Assembly (NCBI GenBank): GCA_036833635.1
Contig: DAITPJ010000020.1
Location: forward strand, 1 to 26,831
Length of the DNA stretch: 26,831 nucleotides
Reading direction: 5' to 3'
Source of the DNA: Terrimesophilobacter sp036833635
GTDB lineage: Bacteria > Actinomycetota > Actinomycetes > Actinomycetales > Microbacteriaceae
Each line of letters opens with the position of its first letter. Within the stretch, counting starts at the first letter, position 1. Shown piece after piece: positions 20,656-26,831 of the stretch. Position numbers and translations under genes: made by a program. The notes beneath the pieces were generated by a model. It was not told where the DNA came from, made no database searches, and saw only the letters and a program-made list of their open reading frames with translations.

Positions 20656-23113
20656 GGGCTGCGGCGGATCCGCCGATCGAGCCGATCACGGCATCCAGCG
20701 GCGAGCCCGAGGCATCGCGCTTGGCGCCCGCCTCCGGCAGCTCGCGAGCCGAGCCGTCCGGGCCGACAGCGAGCGCGGGTTCCGGCCCGGCCCAGGCGAG
20801 CGAGAGGGAGTCCTCGCCCTTGAGGAAGGCGTGGCAGCGCACGCCACCCGTTCCGCGGCCCTTTCCCGGGAACTCGCCGAACTTCGAAACCTTCGCTCGC
20901 CCAGGATCGGTCCCCGCGATCGTGTCGCTGTGGTTCGAGATCGTCGCGACGACGACCTGCGCGCCCGGGTCGACCGACGTGAAGTGGATGACCTCGGCCC
21001 CGGCAGAGAGCCGGATACCGGCCATCCCTCCTGCGCTGCGGCCCTGCGGACGCACCGACTCGGCCGGGAAGTGGAGAAGCTGCGCATCCGAGGTCACCAA
21101 CACCAGCTCCTCGGCATCTGTGCCATGGGCAGCGCCGACGACCTCGTCTCCGGGCTTGAGCGCGATGACCTCGAAGTCCGGTCGCCCAGGGTAGTCGCCG
21201 GGGGACAGGCGCTTGACGACACCGTGCTTCGTTCCGAGCGCCACGGGCGCGTCGGATACGAGGGAGACGAGCGCGATGACCCGCTCCTTCCTCGCATCGA
21301 GCGCGAGGTACTCGGCGACCTTCGCGCCCGCGGCGAGCTGGATCGAGTTCTCCGGCACCTGCGGCAGGTCGACGGGGGAGAGCCTCACGAGCCGTCCGAG
21401 GTTCGTAATCGCACCGATCTCTGTGCGGCTCGTCGTCACGACCGACGAACGGATCGCGTCGTGCTTGCTGCGCCTGGCCGCGCGCGCGGGCATGTCCGAC
21501 ATACCGTCGCCGAGATCGACCCGGATGATGCGGCCCGTCGTCGAGAGCAGCACCCGGCAGGGGGTATCGGCGATCTCGAGGGTGGGGGCTAGCGACTTCG
21601 AGGCTGTCGAGAAGGCAGCGGAGGGGCGAGCCTCGGTCAGGAGTGTGCGTCGTGGCGTTCCGAATTGGTCCGCGACCGCTTCGAGCTCATCGGAGACGAG
21701 CTGGCGGATGCGCGCAGGGTCCGAGAGCAGCAGTTCGAGCTCCGCGATCTCGGCCCGCAGCTTGTCTCGTTCTGCCTCGAGTTCGATCTTCGAGAACTTC
21801 GTGAGGCGGCGCAGCCGCAACTCGAGGATGTACTCGGCCTGCACCTCGCTCAGGTCGAACACGTCCATGAGGCGCTTGCGCGCGGCATCCGCGTCATCGC
21901 TTGCCCTGATGACCTGGATGACCTCATCGATGTCGAGGATCGCGATGAGCAGGCCGTCGACGAGGTGCAGGCGCTCCTGGCGCCGGGCGAGCCGGAATCG
22001 GCTGCGGCGGGTCGTGACCGAGATCCGATGGTCGAGATACACGCGGAGCAGTTCGCGCAGGCCGAGGGTCTGCGGGCCTCCGTCGACGAGCGCCACATTG
22101 TTGACGTTGAACTGGTCTTCGAGGGGCGTGTGCTTGTAGAGCTGCTCGAGCACCGCCTGCGGGTTGAAGCCGGTCTTGATGCCGATCACAAGCCGGAGGC
22201 CATGCTTGCGATCGGTCAGATCGGTCACGTCCGAGATTCCGGCGAGCTTCTTCGAGTTGACCCCGTCCTTGATCTTCTCGATGACCTTCTCAGCCCCCAC
22301 CATGTAGGGGAGCTCGGTGACAATGAGACCCGCCTTGCGCGCTGTGACGTTCTCGATCGAGACCCGCGCGCGGGTCTTGAAACTGCCACGACCGGTCTCG
22401 TAGGCGTCCCGGATGCCGGCCAGGCCCACGATCGTGCCGCCCGTCGGCAGGTCCGGTCCAGGAACGAACGACATGAGGTCGTCGAGGCTCGCGTCGGGGT
22501 TCTCGAGGAGATGCCGCGCAGCACCGATGACCTCGATGAGGTTGTGCGGAGCCATGTTGGTCGCCATGCCGACCGCGATACCGCTCGCGCCGTTGACGAG
22601 GAGGTTCGGGAATGCTGACGGCAGCACCTCGGGCTGTGTGAGTTGGTTGTCGTAGTTGGGAACGAAGTCAACGACGTCCTCATCGAGATCGGCCGTCATG
22701 GCCATCGCCGCCGCCGCGAGCCTGGCCTCGGTGTAGCGCGGGGCCGCCGGCCCGTCGTCGAGCGAGCCGAAGTTTCCGTGCCCGTCCACGAGAGGGACGC
22801 GCATGATGAACGACTGGTTGAGCCGCACCATCGCGTCGTAGATCGACGCGTCGCCGTGAGGGTGCAGCTTGCCCATGACGTCGCCGACGACGCGGGAGGA
22901 CTTCACGTGCCCCTTGTCGGGCCGAAGGCCCATCTCGCTCATCTGGTACAGGATGCGGCGCTGGACCGGTTTGAGGCCGTCGCGGGCATCCGGGAGGGCG
23001 CGCGAGTAGATGACAGAGTACGCGTACTCGAGGAAGGAGCCTTCCATCTCGGTCGAGACGTCGATGTCATCGATGCGTTCGGTGGTGGGAGGGGTGTCTG
23101 CAGGGGTAGTCAT
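20648..23113 (-). CDS. parC: DNA topoisomerase IV subunit A
   Basis: Cleavage and rejoining subunit of topoisomerase IV. The 821 residues open with a winged-helix domain containing SRALPDARDGLKPVQRRIL, the quinolone-region HPHGDASIYDAMVRL (84-98), and the catalytic tyrosine Y127 in APRYTEARL. A coiled tower and hinge follow (KRLMDVFDLSEVQAEYILELRLRRLTKFSKIELEAE), then a beta-pinwheel C-terminal domain. The GyrA-box QRRGGKG is absent, which supports ParC. Position 89 in HGDA is Ala where E. coli GyrA has Ser83; the same Ala occurs in mycobacterial GyrA, so this is not a sign of selected resistance. The ATG at 23111-23113 is 12 bp from the divergent phosphatase start. Confidence 0.92.
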   Translation of the reverse strand: MTTPADTPPTTERIDDIDVSTEMEGSFLEYAYSVIYSRALPDARDGLKPVQRRILYQMSEMGLRPDKGHVKSSRVVGDVMGKLHPHGDASIYDAMVRLNQSFIMRVPLVDGHGNFGSLDDGPAAPRYTEARLAAAAMAMTADLDEDVVDFVPNYDNQLTQPEVLPSAFPNLLVNGASGIAVGMATNMAPHNLIEVIGAARHLLENPDASLDDLMSFVPGPDLPTGGTIVGLAGIRDAYETGRGSFKTRARVSIENVTARKAGLIVTELPYMVGAEKVIEKIKDGVNSKKLAGISDVTDLTDRKHGLRLVIGIKTGFNPQAVLEQLYKHTPLEDQFNVNNVALVDGGPQTLGLRELLRVYLDHRISVTTRRSRFRLARRQERLHLVDGLLIAILDIDEVIQVIRASDDADAARKRLMDVFDLSEVQAEYILELRLRRLTKFSKIELEAERDKLRAEIAELELLLSDPARIRQLVSDELEAVADQFGTPRRTLLTEARPSAAFSTASKSLAPTLEIADTPCRVLLSTTGRIIRVDLGDGMSDMPARAARRSKHDAIRSSVVTTSRTEIGAITNLGRLVRLSPVDLPQVPENSIQLAAGAKVAEYLALDARKERVIALVSLVSDAPVALGTKHGVVKRLSPGDYPGRPDFEVIALKPGDEVVGAAHGTDAEELVLVTSDAQLLHFPAESVRPQGRSAGGMAGIRLSAGAEVIHFTSVDPGAQVVVATISNHSDTIAGTDPGRAKVSKFGEFPGKGRGTGGVRCHAFLKGEDSLSLAWAGPEPALAVGPDGSARELPEAGAKRDASGSPLDAVIGSIGGSAAALS

Positions 23114-23118
23114 AGGAT
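23113..23118 (+). promoter_or_regulatory. -10 of the phosphatase, abutting parC start
   Basis: TAGGAT, then 7 nt, then the ATG at 23126. Its first base is also the first base of the parC start codon on the other strand. Leaderless geometry; no -35 seen. Confidence 0.5.
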
Positions 23119-23125
23119 TGCGACC

Positions 23126-23131
23126 ATGCTA
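23126..23131 (-). promoter_or_regulatory. -10 of parC, inside the phosphatase start
   Basis: The minus strand reads TAGCAT, complementary to the ATG and next codon of the divergent phosphatase gene. Twelve nt separate it from the parC ATG, leaving a leader of about 5-6 nt. Confidence 0.42.
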
Positions 23132-24271
23132 CCGGCCAGGAATTCCGTGCGGCCGAGCCTTGCCGACGTCCTGCCGAGTTGCCTCGCGTCAATCCTCGGC
23201 GAGTCCAATGCACTCGGGCTGCCGCCCGCCGACAAGGCGGTGGTCTTCCTTCTCGATGGTCTCGGGGTCAACTCGATCCGCGAGCTTCCAGGGCATGCGC
23301 GCACCCTGGCGGGGGCGCTCACCAAGACGTCGACGACGAGCGCCGGATTCCCCACGACGACAGCGAGCGGACTCGCCACCATCACGACGGGTGAGCTTCC
23401 AGGGATCCATGGGATGGTCGGCTACACGAGCCTCGACCCCGAGCACGATCGGGTCGTGCAGTTGCTCACCGGCTGGGATGCCCGGCTGGATCCCGCGACC
23501 TGGCAACGCTCACGCACGGTCTTCGAACGCGCCGCGGACAACGGGATTCCCTCGTTCGCCATCGGGATCGATCGCTTCCGCGGATCGGGTTTCAGCTCGG
23601 CCGTGCTGCGCGGCGCGGAGTTCCGCGCGGGCAAGCGCGTAGCCGATCGCGTGGGCGAGGCGCGGCGCCTGCTCGACGAGAACGACTCCGCGATCATCTA
23701 CGTCTACGCCGCGGAGTTCGACCACGCCGCGCATCACTACGGGCGCGGGTCCGACCGGGCCATCCGCGCGCTCGAGGAACTCGACGCCGCCGTGTCGGGG
23801 CTTTCGGCGGGGCTCGGTCGGCGCGAGGGACTCATCGTGACCGCCGATCACGGCTCCCTCGACGTGCCGGCGAGCTCCCACGTGCTGTTCGACCGCGAAC
23901 CCGGACTGCTCGACGGCATTCGCCACGTCGCGGGGGAGCCCCGCGCGCTTCAGCTTCACTTCGAACCGGATGCCTCGCCGGAGTTGCGCGAGCGCGTCAC
24001 CACCAGCTGGCGCGGGGCCGAAGGCGGGCGTTCGCTCGTCGTCACGCGTGCCGAGGCGATCGCCGAGGGCTGGTTCGGGCCCACCGTCGACCCGGTCGTC
24101 GTGCCGCGCATCGGAGACCTCATCGTCGCCGGCAGGAAGGCCGTCGCCTATTACGATTCGCGAACGGCGACGGCGAGATCGCGCGCCATGATCGGGCAGC
24201 ACGGTTCGCTCTCGCCGGAGGAGACCGCGGTTCCGCTCCTGCGGTTCGGCGCCTACGCGCCGCGCTCGTGA
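23126..24271 (+). CDS. Alkaline phosphatase family protein
   Basis: A 381-residue metal-dependent hydrolase of the type I phosphodiesterase / nucleotide pyrophosphatase group (alkaline phosphatase superfamily). Motifs are AVVFLLDGLGVNSI (first metal Asp, about residues 41-54), GFPTTTASGLATITTG with the nucleophile Thr at about 75-78, YAAEFDHAAHHYG (metal Asp and His) and VTADHGSLDV (Asp, His). No signal peptide or membrane segment is visible, so it may act in the cytoplasm; substrate unknown. ATG at 23126 is chosen because it sits 7 nt after TAGGAT; longer in-frame starts would read through parC. It converges on sepH with one base between the stops. Confidence 0.85.
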   Translation: MLPARNSVRPSLADVLPSCLASILGESNALGLPPADKAVVFLLDGLGVNSIRELPGHARTLAGALTKTSTTSAGFPTTTASGLATITTGELPGIHGMVGYTSLDPEHDRVVQLLTGWDARLDPATWQRSRTVFERAADNGIPSFAIGIDRFRGSGFSSAVLRGAEFRAGKRVADRVGEARRLLDENDSAIIYVYAAEFDHAAHHYGRGSDRAIRALEELDAAVSGLSAGLGRREGLIVTADHGSLDVPASSHVLFDREPGLLDGIRHVAGEPRALQLHFEPDASPELRERVTTSWRGAEGGRSLVVTRAEAIAEGWFGPTVDPVVVPRIGDLIVAGRKAVAYYDSRTATARSRAMIGQHGSLSPEETAVPLLRFGAYAPRS

Positions 24272-24272
24272 C

Positions 24273-25313
24273 CTAGGCCGGGTCGTCGTCCGAGCGGGCG
24301 CCGAACACGATCTCGTCCCAGCTGGGCATGGTCGCGCGTGCTCGTTTCGACGAGCGATGCTGGAGGCTCTGCGATGAGGCCGGCTGGGGAGGCGTGTCGC
24401 CGTCCTCGAGTTCGGGGAGCGGTACCTCGACGAGCCGGATGCTCCCGGTCGACGGATGATCGGCCATGGCGTCCTCGAGGTCGTCGTACTGCGCGCTCTC
24501 CCGCTCGCCGCGGCGGCGACGCAGCGCCTCGAGAAGGTCGGCGGTCTGGTGGGATGGCGCGGTCGTCTCCTGCGAGTTGTCGGAGGTCTCGGCACCAATG
24601 CGTCCGTAGGGCACTGCTTCGAGGTGCGGGGCGGTGTCTCCGGGGGAACCGGTGGTGAGGTCGTGATCGACGAACGCGCCGCTGTCGAACCGCGAGTTGT
24701 CCGCAACCCGGTCTCGGGAGTCGACGGCCCGAAGCCGGGGGATGAGGCTCGAGGCGACATCTCCCTGGCGGGAGAGGGTCTCCGCCTCGGTGTTGAGCGG
24801 CGCGAGTGCAGACTTCTTGGGGTCGAAGCGCCAACGTGCGTCGCGGTCGATCGCCTCCGAGACGAAGGAGAGCTTGACGACCCAGCCGCTGCCGTCCTCC
24901 TTCCAGCTCGCCCAGCGCTCTCCCGTCGCACCGAGCTCGTGGAGGCGGGAGAGGATCGCCGTTCCGAAGGTCGAAGGAGGGTCGCTGAATTCGGTGTCTG
25001 CGGCAGTGTGCACGGGGACGGCGAGTGCGGACTCGATGACGTACTCGCGTTCGGCGATCACAGGCCCCTCGAATCGCTGGATGTACTCGAGCGGCGCTCC
25101 GGTGACGGAAGCCACGTCCTCGGCCGACATCCCGGATCGGATGTGGGCCTGGATGTCCTTGGGTGCGAGGCGCCGGCCCGTCCCGGCATCCGGCACCGAC
25201 TGCCGCACTCTGGACCGGAGAGCATCATCGATCGCGATGCGGAAACGGCTTCCATCGTCGGAGGTGGCGAGGAGCGCCCCGTCCTCGACGCCGATCACTC
25301 TCAGCTCCTGCAT
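24273..25313 (-). CDS. sepH: Septation protein SepH (DUF3071)
   Basis: SepH binds FtsZ and stimulates its assembly at the division site in actinobacteria. The 346 residues contain the N-terminal DUF3071 domain (MQELRVIGVEDGALLATSDDGSRFRI) with a helix-turn-helix-like segment, LAPKDIQAHIRSGMSAEDVASVTG at about residues 49-72, followed by EYIQRFEGPVIAEREYV. Then comes WASWKEDGSGWVVKLSF (about 134-150), a long disordered charged part, and a conserved C-terminal tip, RATMPSWDEIVFGARSDDD, which is typical of the family. The ATG at 25311-25313 follows GAAAGAGG. The position beside parC and the DUF4193 gene is common in actinobacteria. Confidence 0.92.
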   Translation of the reverse strand: MQELRVIGVEDGALLATSDDGSRFRIAIDDALRSRVRQSVPDAGTGRRLAPKDIQAHIRSGMSAEDVASVTGAPLEYIQRFEGPVIAEREYVIESALAVPVHTAADTEFSDPPSTFGTAILSRLHELGATGERWASWKEDGSGWVVKLSFVSEAIDRDARWRFDPKKSALAPLNTEAETLSRQGDVASSLIPRLRAVDSRDRVADNSRFDSGAFVDHDLTTGSPGDTAPHLEAVPYGRIGAETSDNSQETTAPSHQTADLLEALRRRRGERESAQYDDLEDAMADHPSTGSIRLVEVPLPELEDGDTPPQPASSQSLQHRSSKRARATMPSWDEIVFGARSDDDPA

Positions 25314-25443
25314 CTGGGTGCCTCTTTCACGTCATAGGAATGTTCTCAGGGTGCCATGGAACCCCTCGGAATACGGGAATAACGCGGGCGCGCCGCAAGT
25401 TCACTGGGGTATGAGGGCACGTGCATCCCGGCATGGTTTGCTA

Positions 25444-25463
25444 TTGCGAATCAATTGATGCAA
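25444..25463. repeat. AT-rich palindrome upstream of DUF4193
   Basis: A perfect 10-bp palindrome ATCAATTGAT (25450-25459) is flanked by TTGC (25444-25447) and GCAA (25460-25463), offset by 2 nt on the left. In a high-GC genome this AT-rich symmetric site stands out. It could be an operator for the DUF4193 or sepH promoter. The rest of the 200-bp gap between these genes shows no other clear signal. Confidence 0.4.
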
Positions 25464-25513
25464 ACTACCCCCGCCGATTTCGCGTAACCGACTAGTTGAA
25501 GAAGTGGATGGTA

Positions 25514-25807
25514 ATGGCAACCGACTACGACGCGCCACGCAAGACCGACGACGACTCGGAGTCGATCGAGGCGCTCAAGGAACGTGTCCCGGACAAGATG
25601 TCCGGGGTCGTCGACGTCGACGATGCCGACAATCCGGGTGGTTTCGAGCTCCCGGGCGCCGACCTCTCGGACCTCGACCTCGACGTCGTGGTTCTTCCTC
25701 CACAGGCGGACGAGTTCACCTGCGTCAATTGCTTTCTCGTGAAGCACCGCTCCCAGATCGACCACGAGGAGAAGCTCGGGCCGATCTGCCTCGAGTGCGC
25801 GGCCTGA
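25514..25807 (+). CDS. DUF4193 family protein
   Basis: A 97-residue acidic protein that closely resembles M. tuberculosis Rv2699c (from memory). It starts MATDYDAPRKTDDDSES, has a middle VVDVDDADNPGGFELPGADLSDLDL, and ends with FTCVNCFLVKHRSQIDHEEKLGPICLECAA, whose two CxxC pairs probably bind zinc. It is expected to be cytoplasmic; its function is not established. The ATG at 25514 is preferred over one 18 nt upstream since MATDYDAPR is the conserved start of the family. It ends one base from the stop of the convergent DUF3093 gene. Confidence 0.9.
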   Translation: MATDYDAPRKTDDDSESIEALKERVPDKMSGVVDVDDADNPGGFELPGADLSDLDLDVVVLPPQADEFTCVNCFLVKHRSQIDHEEKLGPICLECAA

Positions 25808-25808
25808 G

Positions 25809-26252
25809 TCAGGACCTTCTCGCCCGCTCGATGGCCGCGACGAGCTCTTCAGGGCGGCGCGTCGACACGAGCCAGTAGGGGGTCGGGTCGGCCGGATCGG
25901 TGATCTCGATCCGCACGACGGGCGCGACCCAGCCGCGGATGAGCAACCATGCCCTCGCGTCGAGTTCGACGCCGCGCTGGGCTGTCGCCTCCGGTTCGCG
26001 ATAACCGATCGCCTCTCCCGCGAACTCGATGGGGAGCCGCGCGCGCCCCGCGGTGAGCCGCTCGCTCGTCACGAGCACGACGGGCGAGGCGAGCACGAGG
26101 ATGCCGCAGCATCCTGCGTAGAGGACGAGCGCGACGACAATACCGGCCGTGGCGCTGATCGGCCAGAATACGAGAAGGCTCGCGGGGATCACGAGCGCCA
26201 TCGCCAGGAAGACCCATGTCGATGCCCAGAGTCTCTCCCGATAGATCGTCAT
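25809..26252 (-). CDS. DUF3093 family membrane protein
   Basis: A 147-residue protein of the actinobacterial DUF3093 family, function unknown. Two membrane segments lie at about residues 11-31 and 37-60, and a soluble C-terminal domain follows (LTAGRARLPIEFAGEAIGY, ARAWLLIRGWVAPVVRIEI, YWLVSTRRPEELVAAIERA). The last part is characteristic of the family: conserved RAWLLIRGW and STRRPEEL. It is divergent from dut across 50 bp and next to the DUF4193 gene, as in M. tuberculosis (from memory). The start is at the ATG at 26250-26252, after AGGGG on the minus strand. Confidence 0.9.
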   Translation of the reverse strand: MTIYRERLWASTWVFLAMALVIPASLLVFWPISATAGIVVALVLYAGCCGILVLASPVVLVTSERLTAGRARLPIEFAGEAIGYREPEATAQRGVELDARAWLLIRGWVAPVVRIEITDPADPTPYWLVSTRRPEELVAAIERARRS

Positions 26253-26290
26253 GCCCCTATTCGATCAGACTTTGACCATCCGGCGTGCAC

Positions 26291-26296
26291 TAGCCT
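26291..26296 (+). promoter_or_regulatory. -10 element of a leaderless dut transcript
   Basis: TAGCCT, then 6 nt, then GTG. No ribosome binding site lies in the gap. A TTGACC at 26272-26277 is only 13 bp upstream, too close for a standard -35. Confidence 0.5.
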
Positions 26297-26302
26297 CGAT
26301 AC

Positions 26303-26764
26303 GTGGTCGACGCGGTTGAGGTCCTGTTCCTGGGAAGTGCGATTCCCGAGTACGCGCACCCTGGTGATGCCGGGGCCGACCTGAGCGCCGCAGAAGCCGT
26401 CGAGCTCGGGCCGGGGGAGCGTGCGACGATCGGGACGGGCGTTTCGATCGCGCTCCCGGACGGCTACGTCGGCTTCGTCGTGCCGAGAAGCGGTCTCGCG
26501 GCACGCCATGGCATCACGATCGTGAACAGCCCTGGCACCGTCGATGCTGGATATCGGGGCGAGCTCAGGGTGACCCTTCTCAACACGGATGCCGTCGAGT
26601 CGTATTCGATCGCCGCGGGCGACCGCATCGCACAGCTCATCGTCATGCCGGTGTCGCGTGCACGATTCATCCCGGTAGGCTCACTCCCCGGAAGCCACAG
26701 GGGCCAGTCCGGGTTCGGCTCGACCGGCTACGGCGCCGGCGGCGAGAACAAGTCAGGAGCGTAG
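26303..26764 (+). CDS. dut: dUTP diphosphatase
   Basis: Trimeric dUTPase that hydrolyses dUTP to dUMP and pyrophosphate, keeping uracil out of DNA and supplying dTMP synthesis. The 153-residue length is normal. All five motifs are present: HPGDAGADL (motif 1), PRSGLAARHG (2), VNSPGTVDAGYRGEL (3, with the catalytic Asp), GDRIAQLIV (4) and RGQSGFGSTGYG (5). The GTG start sits 6 nt after TAGCCT, so translation is probably leaderless. The DUF3710 gene begins 2 bp after its stop, forming an operon seen in other actinobacteria. Confidence 0.96.
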   Translation: MVDAVEVLFLGSAIPEYAHPGDAGADLSAAEAVELGPGERATIGTGVSIALPDGYVGFVVPRSGLAARHGITIVNSPGTVDAGYRGELRVTLLNTDAVESYSIAAGDRIAQLIVMPVSRARFIPVGSLPGSHRGQSGFGSTGYGAGGENKSGA

Positions 26765-26766
26765 GC

Positions 26767-26831
26767 GTGGACGAGAAAGCAGACCCGGCCGAGGACGGTC
26801 GCGAGGAGCGGGAGCAGGCGAAGTCGGCCCC
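26767..26831 (+). CDS. DUF3710 family protein, N-terminal fragment
   Basis: Only 21 codons are present before the window ends: a GTG at 26767 followed by DEKADPAEDGREEREQAKSA. AGGAG lies about 7 nt upstream, inside the end of dut. The charged Glu/Lys-rich beginning and the position directly after dut fit the DUF3710 family (M. tuberculosis Rv2696c in the same place, from memory). The call rests mostly on context because no conserved domain is in view. Confidence 0.6.
   Translation, partial: MDEKADPAEDGREEREQAKSA

Noticed and set aside
23025..23030. Ala at position 89 in the ParC quinolone region as a resistance mutation
   Set aside because: Alanine at this place is natural in other actinobacterial type IIA topoisomerases, so it does not indicate selection.
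13103..23113. parE and parC considered as gyrB and gyrA
   Set aside because: The A subunit lacks the GyrA box, and the genes are convergent and apart rather than adjacent in the gyrB-gyrA order.
22643..23125. N-terminal extension of the phosphatase through parC
   Set aside because: It lies antisense to parC and shows no conserved sequence; the ATG at 23126 gives a normal N-terminus and has a -10 element 7 nt upstream.

Overview
The window is a high-GC stretch from an actinobacterium, most likely of the Microbacteriaceae or a close relative (Micrococcales). I infer this from protein families and gene order, not from a search. Supporting markers are SepH (DUF3071), DUF4191, DUF4193, DUF3093, DUF3710 next to dut, a PAC2 protein, a primary sigma factor with a long Ala/Lys-rich N-terminus, and start sites that look leaderless. 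The order glnA / RDD protein / DUF4191 / E2 acyltransferase, and the order DUF4193 / DUF3093 / dut / DUF3710, match what I remember of Mycobacterium tuberculosis. I see no rRNA, tRNA, CRISPR array or insertion sequence. No gene-free gap exceeds 300 bp; the longest, about 250 bp, lies upstream of sigA.

Layout. (1) 1-3188: start of glnA (minus) behind a four-repeat element resembling a GlnR operator, an RDD membrane protein, DUF4191, and a membrane-anchored predicted pseudokinase. (2) 3185-7846, minus: pepA, lpd and sucB, giving an aminopeptidase plus the E3 and E2 parts of 2-oxoacid dehydrogenase complexes. (3) 7970-12890: PAC2 protein, sigA, a CofE-like ligase, a convergent ATP-grasp protein and a small zinc-ribbon protein. 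(4) 13103-23113: topoisomerase IV genes parE (plus) and parC (minus) facing each other. Between them lie a translationally coupled carbohydrate operon (GT4 glycosyltransferase, six-hairpin-like protein, GH130 enzyme) and a DUF222/HNH endonuclease gene. (5) 23126-26831: alkaline-phosphatase-family protein, sepH, DUF4193, DUF3093, dut and the start of a DUF3710 gene.

How the genes work together. Most of the window is housekeeping: nitrogen assimilation, 2-oxoacid oxidation, transcription initiation, chromosome decatenation, cell division and dUTP removal. The accessory part is the block between parE and parC. Its first three genes overlap by 4 bp each (GTGA, ATGA), lack evident export signals, and look like a cytoplasmic pathway that builds or turns over a mannoside-like oligosaccharide.

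The least ordinary signals are the glycan operon inside the topoisomerase IV locus, a kinase-fold protein with all three catalytic signatures broken, a 12-bp divergent gene pair whose putative -10 elements lie in or against each other's start codons, and a repeated TANNNT-N6-start architecture at several genes. I found nothing I can call a wholly new system. The glycan operon and the pseudokinase are the best candidates for undescribed function.
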